Source: Verrucomicrobiales bacterium
GTDB lineage: Bacteria > Verrucomicrobiota > Verrucomicrobiia > Limisphaerales > J093
DNA: 64,000 nt
Reading direction: 5' to 3'
NCBI GenBank assembly: GCA_015075445.1
Contig: JABTUJ010000007.1
Location: 62,001 to 126,000, forward strand
Below are positions 19,380-29,129 of this stretch, one piece after another (position 1 is the stretch's first letter; each line of letters starts with the position of its first letter). Below the pieces are notes generated by a model that made no database searches, was not told where the DNA came from, and saw nothing but the letters and a program-made list of their open reading frames with translations. A program made the translations under genes and the position numbers.

Positions 19380-21128
19380 TCAACTACCCTGCAACCGCTC
19401 TTCCGCCGGAATGCGATTGGGATCAGCGACAGCGACGAGCCGATGCAGTTCCCCCTTGCGCAGGAGCATCGGCAGGCTGAGTCGATCGGCGAGCCGGCGG
19501 AAGAACTCCTCGGCGAAAACGCTGAGTTTCCGGCGCTCGGTCTTGGTCTCCCAGATCAGGTGGCTGGCCGGAGGGTCGGCCTCGCGGAAGATCCGGAAAT
19601 CGTGGTCCGAGCCATCGAAGACCTGTTCGTGGATGAGCCGGTCAAGCACCTCCTGGACTGCCTGCCGGTGGCCCTGGAACAGTTCGAGATCGCGATAGGC
19701 TTCGGCCGCATACGCCGCGAGCAGTTCCGGGGTGACGAAGTAGTTCTCGGCTTCGTAGCGTCGCCAGTAGGTGACGAGGAGCCCGGCCTCGCGGCTGTCG
19801 CTGCGCCCCTGGCCATCGTTGTCGAGAATCGCCACCCCCCGGAGCTGCGGGAGGAGTCCGCGGAGGCTGAGGAAGTGCTGCCGCGGCGTCACGCCGAAGC
19901 CGCCCTCGACGCGCTCCAGCGCGCTTTCGAGTGAGGCTTCCGGGAAGTTGTCCTGCACGTAATAGGCGTTGAGGCGGTCGTCCCAAATGCTCACCACGGG
20001 ATGCCCGAGTCGCTCGGCCAGGGCCCGCAAGATGTCCACGTCGGTGCTGCCCTCGACGTACAGCACGTAGCCTCGTTCCCGGGCTTTGACGTAGTGTTGC
20101 GCTCCATAGTGTTTGAGCGCATTGCGGATATCGGCCTTGGCGGCCAAGTCATCCGCCTGGCCGGCGAGCAGCAGGGTCAGGTTCCGGTCGATGGCCTCAT
20201 CCAGGATCACCTCCGAATGGGTGACCAAGACCACCTGGGACCCGTTGTCGTGCGCGATGTCCCGGAGCAGCACGTACACCTGCTTCTGACGCAGGATTTC
20301 GAGGTGGGCATCGGGTTCGTCAACCAGGAGCACACTCCGCTTGTGGGAGAAGAGGTAGGCGAAGACCAGCAGCAACTGCTGGAAGCCGCGGCCGGCGACG
20401 GCGACATCCAGCCGTTCCCTGGCCCCGGGCTGCTCGTAGAAGAGGTCGATGGCGCCGCGGGCCGTCTCCTCAGGAACCCCCAACTCCACCGCGAACAGCC
20501 GCCGCATGAGATCCACTACCTGTTGCCAGTCGGCCGGGTTTTCCCGGGCGACGATCAGGCACAGGTTCCGGAGCACCTGCGCGGTCTCGCCCTGGCCCAA
20601 AAGCACGTTGATGCGGCCCGTCTTGAGGACGGGTTCCTCGGTCGTCAAGCCGGACATCGGATAGAGCAACTCGACGTTGATTTGCGCTGCATGCCGCAGC
20701 AGGTCCAAGTCCGCCATCGTTGCTTCGTCCGGCGTGCAATAGACCAGTTCATCGCCTTGGTGGCGGAACTTCATGCGGACGGGAACCACGGTTCCCTTCC
20801 AGAACAACCCCACCGTGATGGACATCGGGATGCTGTCGCGACCCGAATGCACCTTCGCGTTGTGCCAGAAGTAGCGCGTGCGCTGGACGGGTACGGCCGT
20901 GATGGCCATGCGGTTCAAGGCCGTGGCGGTCCGTTCCTTGGCCGACGTTGCCTCCTTGACGTCCAGCCAGGTCTTGACCGCCTGCGACCAGAGCGCAATG
21001 GCCTGGATGGCGCTGGTCTTGCCGCAGTTGTTGGGGCCGATGAAGACCGCCGGGTGGTCCAGGACGACGCGGTGGGTGCCACCGAAGCATTTGAAGTTCT
21101 CGATTTCGAGGTAATGCAGCAATCGCAT
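19380..21128 (-). CDS. OLD-family ATPase with TOPRIM nuclease domain
   Basis: The 582-residue protein starts MRLLHYLEIENFKCFGG, the usual SMC/RecF-like opening, so ATG 21128 is preferred over the upstream one at 21167. Walker A is GPNNCGKTS (31-39), Walker B LLVDEPDAHLEIL (near 270), and the H-loop is VTHSEVILDEA. The C-terminal half is a TOPRIM domain with acidic motifs in LYVEGSTDVDIL (~359) and ILDNDGQ (~436). OLD proteins are ATP-regulated nucleases; some are stand-alone phage defences, and others (GajA) work with a helicase partner. No GajB-type UvrD helicase is adjacent, so this would be a solitary (class 1-like) OLD. Its position beside a transposon is suggestive of a defence role, which remains inference. 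Confidence 0.82.
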   Translation of the reverse strand: MRLLHYLEIENFKCFGGTHRVVLDHPAVFIGPNNCGKTSAIQAIALWSQAVKTWLDVKEATSAKERTATALNRMAITAVPVQRTRYFWHNAKVHSGRDSIPMSITVGLFWKGTVVPVRMKFRHQGDELVYCTPDEATMADLDLLRHAAQINVELLYPMSGLTTEEPVLKTGRINVLLGQGETAQVLRNLCLIVARENPADWQQVVDLMRRLFAVELGVPEETARGAIDLFYEQPGARERLDVAVAGRGFQQLLLVFAYLFSHKRSVLLVDEPDAHLEILRQKQVYVLLRDIAHDNGSQVVLVTHSEVILDEAIDRNLTLLLAGQADDLAAKADIRNALKHYGAQHYVKARERGYVLYVEGSTDVDILRALAERLGHPVVSIWDDRLNAYYVQDNFPEASLESALERVEGGFGVTPRQHFLSLRGLLPQLRGVAILDNDGQGRSDSREAGLLVTYWRRYEAENYFVTPELLAAYAAEAYRDLELFQGHRQAVQEVLDRLIHEQVFDGSDHDFRIFREADPPASHLIWETKTERRKLSVFAEEFFRRLADRLSLPMLLRKGELHRLVAVADPNRIPAEERLQGS

Positions 21129-21252
21129 CGCGACCGGAGCGTACGCCGAAGCGAGGGCTTGACGCACGCCAATCTTGCCGGGGCGAGAGGAGGTTGGGCT
21201 GGGCGGTCTTTCCGTGGGCGAAAGGTCCCCGTCTGCCCGGGATCCGTCGTGA

Positions 21253-21284
21253 CCCCGCCGCGTGGGGGCACGCGGCCTACAGGC
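21253..21284. repeat. 32-bp dispersed repeat, copy 1
   Basis: The sequence starting CCCCGCCGCGTGGGGGCACG and ending CTACAGGC is identical to the reverse complement of 43625-43656. It contains an internal near-palindrome (CCGCGTGGGGGCACGCGG). It lies just before the MMPL exporter start. Confidence 0.85.
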
Positions 21285-21331
21285 GACACCCTGGCTTTAC
21301 GCCCGACGGGGCCGCGGCGTACCGTCGGGTC

Positions 21332-23623
21332 GTGTCCGGCCGCGAGTGGAACCCGTTTCTGCGATTTCCGAAGGCGTCGCTGGCGGTGGCGGCGTTGCTC
21401 TGCATTCCCTTGCTCGGGCCGATGGCGCGGTGGTCGGTCAGCGCGGAGGTGCGGGCGCTGCTGGCGGGGGACGAGCGGAACCTGGCCAGCTTCGAGCAGG
21501 TGCGCGCCTTGCTCGGGGACACGGAAGGGGTGGTGATCAGCCTCGAGTTGACGAATCTCTTTTCCCTGCCCGGCCTCGCGGTGGTCGAGGCAGTCAGTGA
21601 AGCGTTTGCCCGGCAGCCCGAGGTGGTCGAGGTGAAGAGCCTCACGCACGCGGTGAAGCCGGTTCGGCGCGGGTTGAGCTTTGAGATGGTCCCGCTGGTG
21701 CCGCCGGCCCCATTCGAGGCGGAGGCGCTGGCGGAGTTCAAGGTGTTCTGTCTCAGCCACCCGCTGGTGCGCAACCTCCTCGTCTCTGCTGATGGCACCC
21801 GGACGCTGGTGACGGTCCACTACGCTGGGCGCGCGATCACGGCGGCGGAGCAGGCGCAGTTCCGGGCAAAGGTGGAAGCCACGTTGGAGCCGTTCCGGGC
21901 GGCGGGGGTGCGGATGCGCGTGCTGGCGCTGCCGCTGATTGAAGAGGAGATTCGTGGGACGTTGCGCCGGGACCTGGGACGATTCGTGCCCGCGGCGCTG
22001 ATCGTGGTCCTGGCGGTGCTGGGCTGGACGGTGCGGTCCGTGCGTTGGGTGCTGTTCACGCAGGTGAACCAGCACGCGGTGCTGGCGCTGCGGCCGGGGG
22101 TCAACGGTTGGCTGGGCGGGGAACTGACGGTGTTCTCCGTGTTGCTGGTGCCGCTGGTGGCCGGGCTGCATCTGACGTTGCTGATGCATCTGCTGACGGC
22201 CTTCCAGCGGGCGGCGGCGAGGGGAGAAGAACCCGGCGCGGCGTTGCGGGAAGCGCTGGGGGTGGTGGCGAAGCCGGCGTTGCTGGCGACGGTGACGACC
22301 GTGTTCGGGCTGCTCTCGCTGGCGACCAGCGGTGTGCCGCAGGTGCGCGACTTCGGCTGGCGGGGCGCGGTTTGTCTGGCCTTCATGCACGCCTTCACCT
22401 TCGGGCCCGGTCTGGCGCTATTGGCGCTGACCGCCGGGCGAGGTTCCCGGTCCGGTGGGGTGAAAGCGGGACCGGCGCGCGTCGGGGCCGGCGCGGAGTC
22501 CGACGCTGATATGCCGGCGGCCTACGTGCGGTGGGTGGGCCGCCACAAGCGTGCGATCAAGGTCGCTGGCATGTTGGCGGTGGTGGTGGCCGCGGGCGGC
22601 CTGGCGATGCTCCGGACCGATGTGCGGCTCATTGAGATGCTGGGGCGGGGCAGCCCAACCCGGCAGGCATTGGTAGAACTGGACCAGGCCTATGGTGGGA
22701 TCAACGTGGTGTCGATCGCGGTGGATTCGGGCCGGGTGAACGGGTTGAACGACCTGGCGTTTCTCCGCTATCTCGACCGCGTGCAGCGCTTCGCCGAGGC
22801 GCGGCCCGAACCGACCGGGGTTTTTTCCTATGCGCAGGTGCTGGCGATGATCCACCAGATCTGGGAGGGCGGGGGGAGGGAGGCCTTGCGGTTGCCGGAC
22901 AACGCCTGGCTGCTGCGGCTGTTCACGACCGCGCTGCGTGCTTACGAGTTCCCGTTCCTGACGGCGCTGGCCGATCCGGAGTTCCGCACCGCGCAGTTGG
23001 TGGTTCGGACGCGGGACATGCCGGCGGGGGATTACCTGCGGCTGATTGAGGAGGTGGTGCGGTTCGCTGAACAGGAGCGTCCGGACGGCGTGACGGTGTC
23101 GGCGGCCCAGGGGTTGCACGCGATTCTGGAAGCGGATCGCCGGATGCTGGGCAGTCAACGCGCCAGCGTGGGGTGGGTGTTGGCGGCGATCGGGGTGGGC
23201 CTGACCGTGCTCTGGCGCTCGGCGCGATTGGCGGGGCTGGCGTTGCTCACGAGTGTGGTGCCGGTGGCGCTGGCGCTGGCGGCGGCGGGCTATGCCCAGG
23301 TCCCGCTCAACTCGATCAACGTGATGGTGGGGGCGTTGGCGCTGGGGATTGCGCAGGACGACATCGTCCACTTCGTGACGTATTGGCGGGAGGCACGCAG
23401 AGCGGGGTTGCCGGCCCCAGCGGCCCTCGAACGCACGCTGCGGATCAAGGGGCGGCCGATCGTGTGGACCAGCGTGATCCTGGTGGCGGTGTTTGGCCTG
23501 TTCGCGCTGTCGGGCTTTCCGCCGGTGGTGCAGTTCGGGCTGCTGCTGGCGGGGGCCTTTGTGGCGGCTCAAGCTGCGTTGCTGCTGTTCTTGCCGGTGG
23601 GACTGGATCGGGTGGCGGCCTGA
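21332..23623 (+). CDS. RND/MMPL-superfamily exporter
   Basis: With a GTG start at 21332 the protein has 763 residues; the frame is open further upstream, but that part translates a dispersed repeat. Two sets of membrane helices surround two periplasmic domains. Helices include LAVAALLCIPLLGPM, FVPAALIVVLAVLGW and VGWVLAAIGVGLTVLW, and INVMVGALALGIAQDDIVHFV is the MMPL/SecD-like TM4 carrying acidic proton-relay residues. The family exports lipids, hopanoids or lipid-linked compounds. There is no adaptor or outer-membrane partner beside it. It converges with the CusA-like gene and the two coding regions overlap by 55 bp. Confidence 0.85.
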   Translation: MSGREWNPFLRFPKASLAVAALLCIPLLGPMARWSVSAEVRALLAGDERNLASFEQVRALLGDTEGVVISLELTNLFSLPGLAVVEAVSEAFARQPEVVEVKSLTHAVKPVRRGLSFEMVPLVPPAPFEAEALAEFKVFCLSHPLVRNLLVSADGTRTLVTVHYAGRAITAAEQAQFRAKVEATLEPFRAAGVRMRVLALPLIEEEIRGTLRRDLGRFVPAALIVVLAVLGWTVRSVRWVLFTQVNQHAVLALRPGVNGWLGGELTVFSVLLVPLVAGLHLTLLMHLLTAFQRAAARGEEPGAALREALGVVAKPALLATVTTVFGLLSLATSGVPQVRDFGWRGAVCLAFMHAFTFGPGLALLALTAGRGSRSGGVKAGPARVGAGAESDADMPAAYVRWVGRHKRAIKVAGMLAVVVAAGGLAMLRTDVRLIEMLGRGSPTRQALVELDQAYGGINVVSIAVDSGRVNGLNDLAFLRYLDRVQRFAEARPEPTGVFSYAQVLAMIHQIWEGGGREALRLPDNAWLLRLFTTALRAYEFPFLTALADPEFRTAQLVVRTRDMPAGDYLRLIEEVVRFAEQERPDGVTVSAAQGLHAILEADRRMLGSQRASVGWVLAAIGVGLTVLWRSARLAGLALLTSVVPVALALAAAGYAQVPLNSINVMVGALALGIAQDDIVHFVTYWREARRAGLPAPAALERTLRIKGRPIVWTSVILVAVFGLFALSGFPPVVQFGLLLAGAFVAAQAALLLFLPVGLDRVAA

Positions 23624-26600
23624 CGCGCCAGGCGCCGTTCCCAGTACCACGCGTAAAACACGGGGACCGAGAACAGGGAGATCAGGTCGAAGATCATCCC
23701 CCCAATCACCGGCAGGACCATGGGCTGCATGAGGTCGGCACCGCGGCCGCTGGCCCAGAGGACGGGGGTGAGCGCCAGGAGGGTGGTCAGGCTCGTCATG
23801 AGGGCGGGGCGGCGACGGCGCAGGCCGGCCTCGAAGATCCGCTGGTGGACCTCGTCCCGGTCGCGGGGCGGGGTGAGGAACTTGTCGCGGATGTAGGTGC
23901 CGAGGAGGATGCTGTCGTTGAACATCACCCCGAGCAGCACGAGGAAGCCCACGGTGACCGCGATGGTGAGCTGAGCGCCCCAGAGCCAGACGAAGAGGAG
24001 GCCACCGGCGGTGTTGACCAGCGCGTTGCAGGCGACGATGACCCCGGTGATCAGCCAGGATTGAGTGCCGATGTAGATGAGCACGACCATGATGCCCAGC
24101 GAGACCAGGATAACCCACGCCATGGTGCGGTCCGCCTTCACCTTCTGTTCGTAGCGGCCGACCCAGCGATAGGTGGCGCCGGGCGGGAGTTCGAGCTGAC
24201 CCGCGCGGAGTGCGGCCCGCAGGCGTTGTTCGGCCGACCGGACGACCTCCACTTCGGCGGCCCCTTCGCGCACGTTGAACATGACGTATTGGGTGCGCTT
24301 GCCGCCCTCGGAACGGATCGCCATGGGGCCGATCGTGTAGGTCAGTCCGAGCTCGTGGGGGCGTTGGGCGAGGATGCGCACCGGCGCGATCCCGGGCTGA
24401 TCGTCGCGGAGCTCGGAGGGGAGCGGATCGCCGGCGGGCACGGTCCATTCGGCACGGCGCGGACCGAGCAGGTTGAAGTTGCGCTGGTGTTCGAGCGGCA
24501 GCCCGGCGAGAAAGGCCTGCGCGTTGGGCGCGTCCTCGGCGAATTGGAGGGTGTAAGTGGTGGGGTGGGCGAGGAGGTTGCCCAGCGGGACGGCGCCGTG
24601 TTCGCCCGCCATTCCCACCTGGAGTTGCAGGAGTTCATCGGGATCGTCCCGTCGCTCGCGCAGGTACCGCAGGCGGACTGGATAGCGGAGCGCCCCCTCG
24701 ATCGAGAAGGTGACCGGCATGCCGCCATAGGCCACCTCGACGGCCTCGAGGACCATCTCGGTGGTGAACCCGAAGCGGGCCAGCTTTTCGGGATCGAGGC
24801 GGACCTCGGCGTAAGGCTTGCCGCCTTCGCGCTGCATCTGTACATCCGCGGCGCCGGGCACGGTCTGGAGGACCTTCTCGGCCGCTTCGGCGAAATGTTC
24901 GAGAGCGGCCTGGTCTTCGCCGAGGATCTGGAGGGCCAGGAGGCTGCGAATGCCGGTGGACAGCATCACGACGCGTGTCTCGATGGGTTGCAGCCAACTC
25001 GGCGCCACGCCGGGCATGTCGGTCAAGGCGGCGAGGGTGTCCCGCACCTCGCGCAACGTGCGCGGGCGGCGCACGACCTGGCCGTCCGGTCCGGCGATCT
25101 CGTGGACGGGCCATTCGCGGTAGGGTTTCAACAGCACGACGGTCTCGATCATCCCGATGGGCGCCGGGTCCAGCGCGGTTTCCGCCCGGCCCAGCTTGCC
25201 CATCACGCCGGCGACTTCCGGGACGGATTCGATGGCGCGGTTCTGGATCATCATGACCCGCTGCGTTTCGCCGAGCCCGGCGGTGGCGGGCACGGAGGGC
25301 ATGAAGAGGAGGCTGCCTTCGTCCAGGGGCGGCAGGAAGCTCGAGCCAATCCCCGGGAACCAGAGGCGGAGGGTGGCGTCGAGGCGCGTGTGGGTGAGGT
25401 CACCGCCGACGAGCGCGAAGGCCTGGCGCAACGGCCAACTCAGGCGCGGCCATCCCAGCCCCACGAGGTAACCGGTCAGGGCCATGAGCGAGACCGTGCA
25501 GGTGAAGGCGACCTTGTGTCGCTGGATGCGCGTGTAGGCCCAGTTGTAGGCGACGTGGATGGCGCGGCTGGTGGGATTGCGTTCGTACTCGACCAGGCGC
25601 TCGCGGCCCAACCGCCAGACGGCGGAACCGAGCAGCAGCGCCATGACCGGCGCAAAAAGCCAGCCGGGCACGGTGAGGGCCCAGCGGCCATGGTCCAACG
25701 GCAGGGAGAACCCCGCGGGCCAGAACCATCCGAAAGCCAGCCCGGCCGCCAGCCCGCTGAGTCCCAGCAAGGGGAGCTTCCGCAGCTCCCAGGGGGGCAG
25801 GAACAGCCGGCACAGCACCGGGACCAACAGGAGTCCCACCAACACCGCCCCGCTGATGGCCAGGGTCTTGGTGATGGCCAGCGGAATGAAGAGACGCCCC
25901 GCCTGGTCCGTCAGCGCGAAGATCGGCAGGAACCCGATGACCGTCGTGGCCGAAGACGTTACGAGCGGGCGGGTGACTTCCCGGGCGGCTGCCACCACGG
26001 TCTCGACAATCTCCGGGCTCGCGGGGGAGCGGGGCATGGCGCGGCCTTCGCGCCGGCAACGTTCGCGGAGATCCAGCAGGTGCTGCGTGATGTTCTCCGT
26101 CATGATGATGCCGAAATCCACCATGACCCCGATGGCGATGGCGATGCCCGCCAGGCTCATGATGTTCGCGCTCACGCCGGCGGCCCACATGATCAGAAAC
26201 GAGAACAACATCCCCAGCGGCAGGCTGACCGCTGCGGCCAGGCTCGCCCGCAGATGGAGCAGAAACACCGCGACCACCAGCGTCGTCGTGATCACCGCCT
26301 CCTGAAGGGTGGCAATGACCGTCTGGTGCGTCTCGAAGATGAGCTGCGAACGGTCGTAGAACGCGACCGGCCGCAGGGCTTCGGCTTCAAGCGTGGGTCC
26401 CAGGTCCAGGAGGCGCTGCTTCACGCCCTGAATCGTGCGCTTGGGATCCTCCCCCACGCGCATGGCGACGATGGCGCCCACGTGTTCCTGGTAGCCATCG
26501 GCCAGGAGACCCTGGCGGACCTGGCCCCCCATGTGGACGTGGGCGATCTGTCCCAGCCGCACCCCCGCGCCCCGGAGTCGGTCGCCGCGGAGGATGATGT

Positions 26601-27312
26601 TCTCGACGTCCTTCACCGAGCGGATGAAGCCCCGCCCGCGGATCATGCTCTCGACACCGCTCTGCTCGACGCTCATGGCACCGACGTCGCGGCCGGCGGT
26701 GCGCACGGCGGTCATGAGCTGTTCGAGGGTGATACCCTGTTCCTCGAGGCGGGTGGGGTCCACGTCGATCTGGTACTCGCGCACGACGCCCCCCACCGGG
26801 GCCACTTCCGCCACCCCGGGCACGGCGCGCAGGGCCGGTACAACGATCTGATCCAGGAGATAGCGCTTGGCCTCGAGGTCGCGGGGTCCCTGCAGCGCGA
26901 AGGCATAGACCTGACCCATCGCGGTGGCGTCGGGTCCGAGTTTGGCGGTGACGCCGGCGGGCAGGATGCCCTGGATCTGGGCGAGGCGTTCGAGTGTGCG
27001 GGTGCGGCATTCGTAGAGATCCCGCCGGTCTTGGAAGATCACATAGACGTAGCTCGAGCCGTACAGGGACAGGCCGCGCACCGTCTGCACACCGGGCAGG
27101 CCCTGGAGTTCGCGCGCCAGCCGGGAGGTGACCTGCTGGTCCATGTCCTCCGGGCTCTTGCCGGGCCACTCGGCCCAGACGATCACCTGGTTGTCGCTGA
27201 GGTCGGGGATGGCATCGAGGGGCACCTGACGCCAGGCCCACAACCCGGCCAACGCGAGTCCGAAGGCGACGACCAGCGTGAGGAAGGCGTTGCGGATGGC
27301 GAAGGCGATCAT
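23569..27312 (-). CDS. cusA: Heavy-metal efflux RND permease, CusA/CzcA-like
   Basis: The 1247-residue inner-membrane pump starts MIAFAIRNAFLTLVVAFGLA and has the CusA/CzcA pattern VPLDAIPDLSDNQVIV. The TM4 motif GVMVDFGIIMTENITQHL (near 397) carries the Asp and Glu of the proton relay. It is ~200 residues longer than usual, with an extra hydrophobic stretch (around 510-560) between TM6 and the second half. The upstream CusB-like and TolC-like genes complete a tripartite Cu(I)/Ag(I)-type exporter. The Met residues that would prove Cu/Ag specificity were not mapped, so zinc/cobalt (Czc) specificity is not fully excluded. The YHS-type neighbours favour copper or silver. Confidence 0.92.
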   Translation of the reverse strand: MIAFAIRNAFLTLVVAFGLALAGLWAWRQVPLDAIPDLSDNQVIVWAEWPGKSPEDMDQQVTSRLARELQGLPGVQTVRGLSLYGSSYVYVIFQDRRDLYECRTRTLERLAQIQGILPAGVTAKLGPDATAMGQVYAFALQGPRDLEAKRYLLDQIVVPALRAVPGVAEVAPVGGVVREYQIDVDPTRLEEQGITLEQLMTAVRTAGRDVGAMSVEQSGVESMIRGRGFIRSVKDVENIILRGDRLRGAGVRLGQIAHVHMGGQVRQGLLADGYQEHVGAIVAMRVGEDPKRTIQGVKQRLLDLGPTLEAEALRPVAFYDRSQLIFETHQTVIATLQEAVITTTLVVAVFLLHLRASLAAAVSLPLGMLFSFLIMWAAGVSANIMSLAGIAIAIGVMVDFGIIMTENITQHLLDLRERCRREGRAMPRSPASPEIVETVVAAAREVTRPLVTSSATTVIGFLPIFALTDQAGRLFIPLAITKTLAISGAVLVGLLLVPVLCRLFLPPWELRKLPLLGLSGLAAGLAFGWFWPAGFSLPLDHGRWALTVPGWLFAPVMALLLGSAVWRLGRERLVEYERNPTSRAIHVAYNWAYTRIQRHKVAFTCTVSLMALTGYLVGLGWPRLSWPLRQAFALVGGDLTHTRLDATLRLWFPGIGSSFLPPLDEGSLLFMPSVPATAGLGETQRVMMIQNRAIESVPEVAGVMGKLGRAETALDPAPIGMIETVVLLKPYREWPVHEIAGPDGQVVRRPRTLREVRDTLAALTDMPGVAPSWLQPIETRVVMLSTGIRSLLALQILGEDQAALEHFAEAAEKVLQTVPGAADVQMQREGGKPYAEVRLDPEKLARFGFTTEMVLEAVEVAYGGMPVTFSIEGALRYPVRLRYLRERRDDPDELLQLQVGMAGEHGAVPLGNLLAHPTTYTLQFAEDAPNAQAFLAGLPLEHQRNFNLLGPRRAEWTVPAGDPLPSELRDDQPGIAPVRILAQRPHELGLTYTIGPMAIRSEGGKRTQYVMFNVREGAAEVEVVRSAEQRLRAALRAGQLELPPGATYRWVGRYEQKVKADRTMAWVILVSLGIMVVLIYIGTQSWLITGVIVACNALVNTAGGLLFVWLWGAQLTIAVTVGFLVLLGVMFNDSILLGTYIRDKFLTPPRDRDEVHQRIFEAGLRRRRPALMTSLTTLLALTPVLWASGRGADLMQPMVLPVIGGMIFDLISLFSVPVFYAWYWERRLARQAATRSSPTGKNSSNAA

Positions 27313-27359
27313 GGCGGGTGGAAGGCTGGCAGGGCCTGGCGGCGAGGCTGGATCGACTC

Positions 27360-28676
27360 CTAGTGCGCGTGGGCGGGCCCTGGCGCGCTGGCGCCCTGCG
27401 GATAGATCAGGCTGGGCGTGCCGGCGAGTTGCGCCTGGCTGTCGATGAGGAAGGCGCCCTGGGTGGCCACCTCGTCACCGGGAGCCAGCCCGGCGCGCAC
27501 GACGTAGAGGTCGTTGCCGTTCTCGTCCTCGAGTCGCGGGCCGAGGACCAGCGGGGCGAGTTCGAAGCGGAGGCGGCCGTCGCGGGAACGTTCGGCGACT
27601 TTCCACGCGACGTTGCGCACGCCGGTTGAGAGGACGGCGGTCTTCGGCACCAGCGGGAACTGGCCCCAGGTGGATTCATCGGTCGGATCGGCCGGGGTCA
27701 GGTCGGGCGCCAGCGCCACGCGGAAGCGCGCTTCGACCAGGGAGCCGGGCAGCAGGAGGGAACGTACGCCCGTGAGATCGATGCGGACTTCGCGGGCGCG
27801 GAGAGAAGGGTCCAATTCTTCAGCGACGCGGCTGACGGTGGCTTCGATCTGGGGCAGCGGACCGTTGTCGTCGCTGGCGAGGAGCGCGGGTTGGCCGAGC
27901 GCGATCCAGCGGGCCCGGGTTTCGGGCACGTGGACGACGAGCACAAGGCGGTCGGGGTCGACGAGCCGCAGCAGCGGGGTATCGGGCACGACCTCGCGGC
28001 CGACCGCCAGGGCGTCATTCACCATCTCGAACTCGCGCAGCAACACCTGGCCGGCGAAGGGTGAGCGGATCGTGACGATGTCCTGCACCGGCCCGCCGGC
28101 GAGGAGGGCGTCGGCGACGTCACTGAGGTTCCAGCGGGCGAAGCGCTCGCGGAGGCTGTTCACGAGGGCGGCATCACCGAGCTTCTGCGCAGCCTGCAGC
28201 TCGCCCTGCGCGGCGATGACCTCCGGGCTGTACAAGTCGATCACGGGGGTGTCGGCATCGACCTGCTCGCAGCAGCCGGCGGTGGCTTGATGGCGGGCGA
28301 CGATGCGGCCCGCCACCCGCGGAATGACCAGGCGCGTGAAGCGATGGTCGTATTCAGCCGTGCCGTACGCTCGCACCGTGGCGACGGCGGGTCCGTGTTT
28401 CACGATGGAGGTTTGCAGCCCGATGCGGCGGGTTTGTTCGGCACTGAGTTCGCCGGCGGTGACCCGGGTCATCTCCATGCCGCAGACGGGGCAGCGGCCG
28501 GGCTTGGTGCCGATGAAATCCATCATCGGACAGGCGTAGCGTTCACCGGTGGCGGCCTGTTCCGCCTCGGCAAGGACCGGATCGACAAAGAGGGCCGTAC
28601 CCGGCAACAGGGCGATGAGGGCGAGGCCGGTGGCGAGGCCGAGGCCGGCGGTCATCCAGGGTTTCCAGGCGCGCAT
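27360..28676 (-). CDS. cusB: Efflux periplasmic adaptor with heavy-metal-binding domain, CusB-like
   Basis: The 438-residue protein has an N-terminal membrane anchor (about 8-32). A heavy-metal-binding domain (YACPMMDFIGTKPGRCPVCG, near 48-70) follows, then the membrane-fusion barrel-sandwich and hairpin (TPVIDLYSPEVIAAQGELQA), a beta-barrel and a His-ended tail (GPAHAH). The adaptor links the RND pump to the outer-membrane channel and, in CusB, hands metal to the pump. The small domain with Cys/Met/His is typical of Cu/Ag adaptors in this phylum. It starts 3 bp after the stop of the small YHS-type gene, so all six genes probably share a transcript. Confidence 0.92.
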   Translation of the reverse strand: MRAWKPWMTAGLGLATGLALIALLPGTALFVDPVLAEAEQAATGERYACPMMDFIGTKPGRCPVCGMEMTRVTAGELSAEQTRRIGLQTSIVKHGPAVATVRAYGTAEYDHRFTRLVIPRVAGRIVARHQATAGCCEQVDADTPVIDLYSPEVIAAQGELQAAQKLGDAALVNSLRERFARWNLSDVADALLAGGPVQDIVTIRSPFAGQVLLREFEMVNDALAVGREVVPDTPLLRLVDPDRLVLVVHVPETRARWIALGQPALLASDDNGPLPQIEATVSRVAEELDPSLRAREVRIDLTGVRSLLLPGSLVEARFRVALAPDLTPADPTDESTWGQFPLVPKTAVLSTGVRNVAWKVAERSRDGRLRFELAPLVLGPRLEDENGNDLYVVRAGLAPGDEVATQGAFLIDSQAQLAGTPSLIYPQGASAPGPAHAH

Positions 28677-28679
28677 GGC

Positions 28680-29111
28680 TCAATCCTCGACGGTTACGTT
28701 CTGGCGCGCGGCGGGGAGGTAACGTTCCGGTTCGCGGGCGAACTTGGGCGGGCAGGCGCGGCAGCCGAAGCCCACGAGGGTTCCGTCGTGTTCGGCGGGT
28801 TGGATGGAAGGGTCCACCTCCATGCCGCAGATGGGGCAGACGGTGTTGATGGTTGAACCGGCGGGGCGGGCGGCCGCGTGGTCGGCGTGCGGCGCGTCAG
28901 CGGCACCAGCCTTCGGAGGCGGGGGCCGTGGCGATGGAGCGTCCGGTTTGGGTTCGGGCGGCGTCGTGTTGTTCACGAGCGGGGCGTAACCCGGCGTTTC
29001 GATGTGCCCGGCGTGGTTGGCGTACGGCTGGTGAAGGGCGGAACGCACGGCTAACGCCAGCACCGCGCCGGCGAGGAAGGTGGCGACGAAGAGAGCAAGG
29101 TGACGAGTCAT
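28680..29111 (-). CDS. Membrane-anchored YHS-like metal-binding protein
   Basis: The 143-residue protein has one N-terminal membrane helix (about 5-22), a His- and Pro-rich linker (NHAGHIETPGY, HADHAAARP) and a C-terminal Cys cluster CPICGMEVD ... FGCRACPPKF, a YHS/TRASH-like metal site. It is encoded inside the copper-type efflux operon, 18 bp after the TolC-like gene and 3 bp before cusB. A likely task is to catch metal in the periplasm and pass it to the pump; this is inference from context. Confidence 0.8.
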   Translation of the reverse strand: MTRHLALFVATFLAGAVLALAVRSALHQPYANHAGHIETPGYAPLVNNTTPPEPKPDAPSPRPPPPKAGAADAPHADHAAARPAGSTINTVCPICGMEVDPSIQPAEHDGTLVGFGCRACPPKFAREPERYLPAARQNVTVED

Positions 29112-29129
29112 GGTTCGGGAGCTGGGGGT

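Noticed and set aside
23173..27363. Plus-strand open frame of nearly 1400 codons opposite cusA
   Set aside because: Antisense shadow of the CusA-like pump; His/Gly/Gln-rich translation without any domain.
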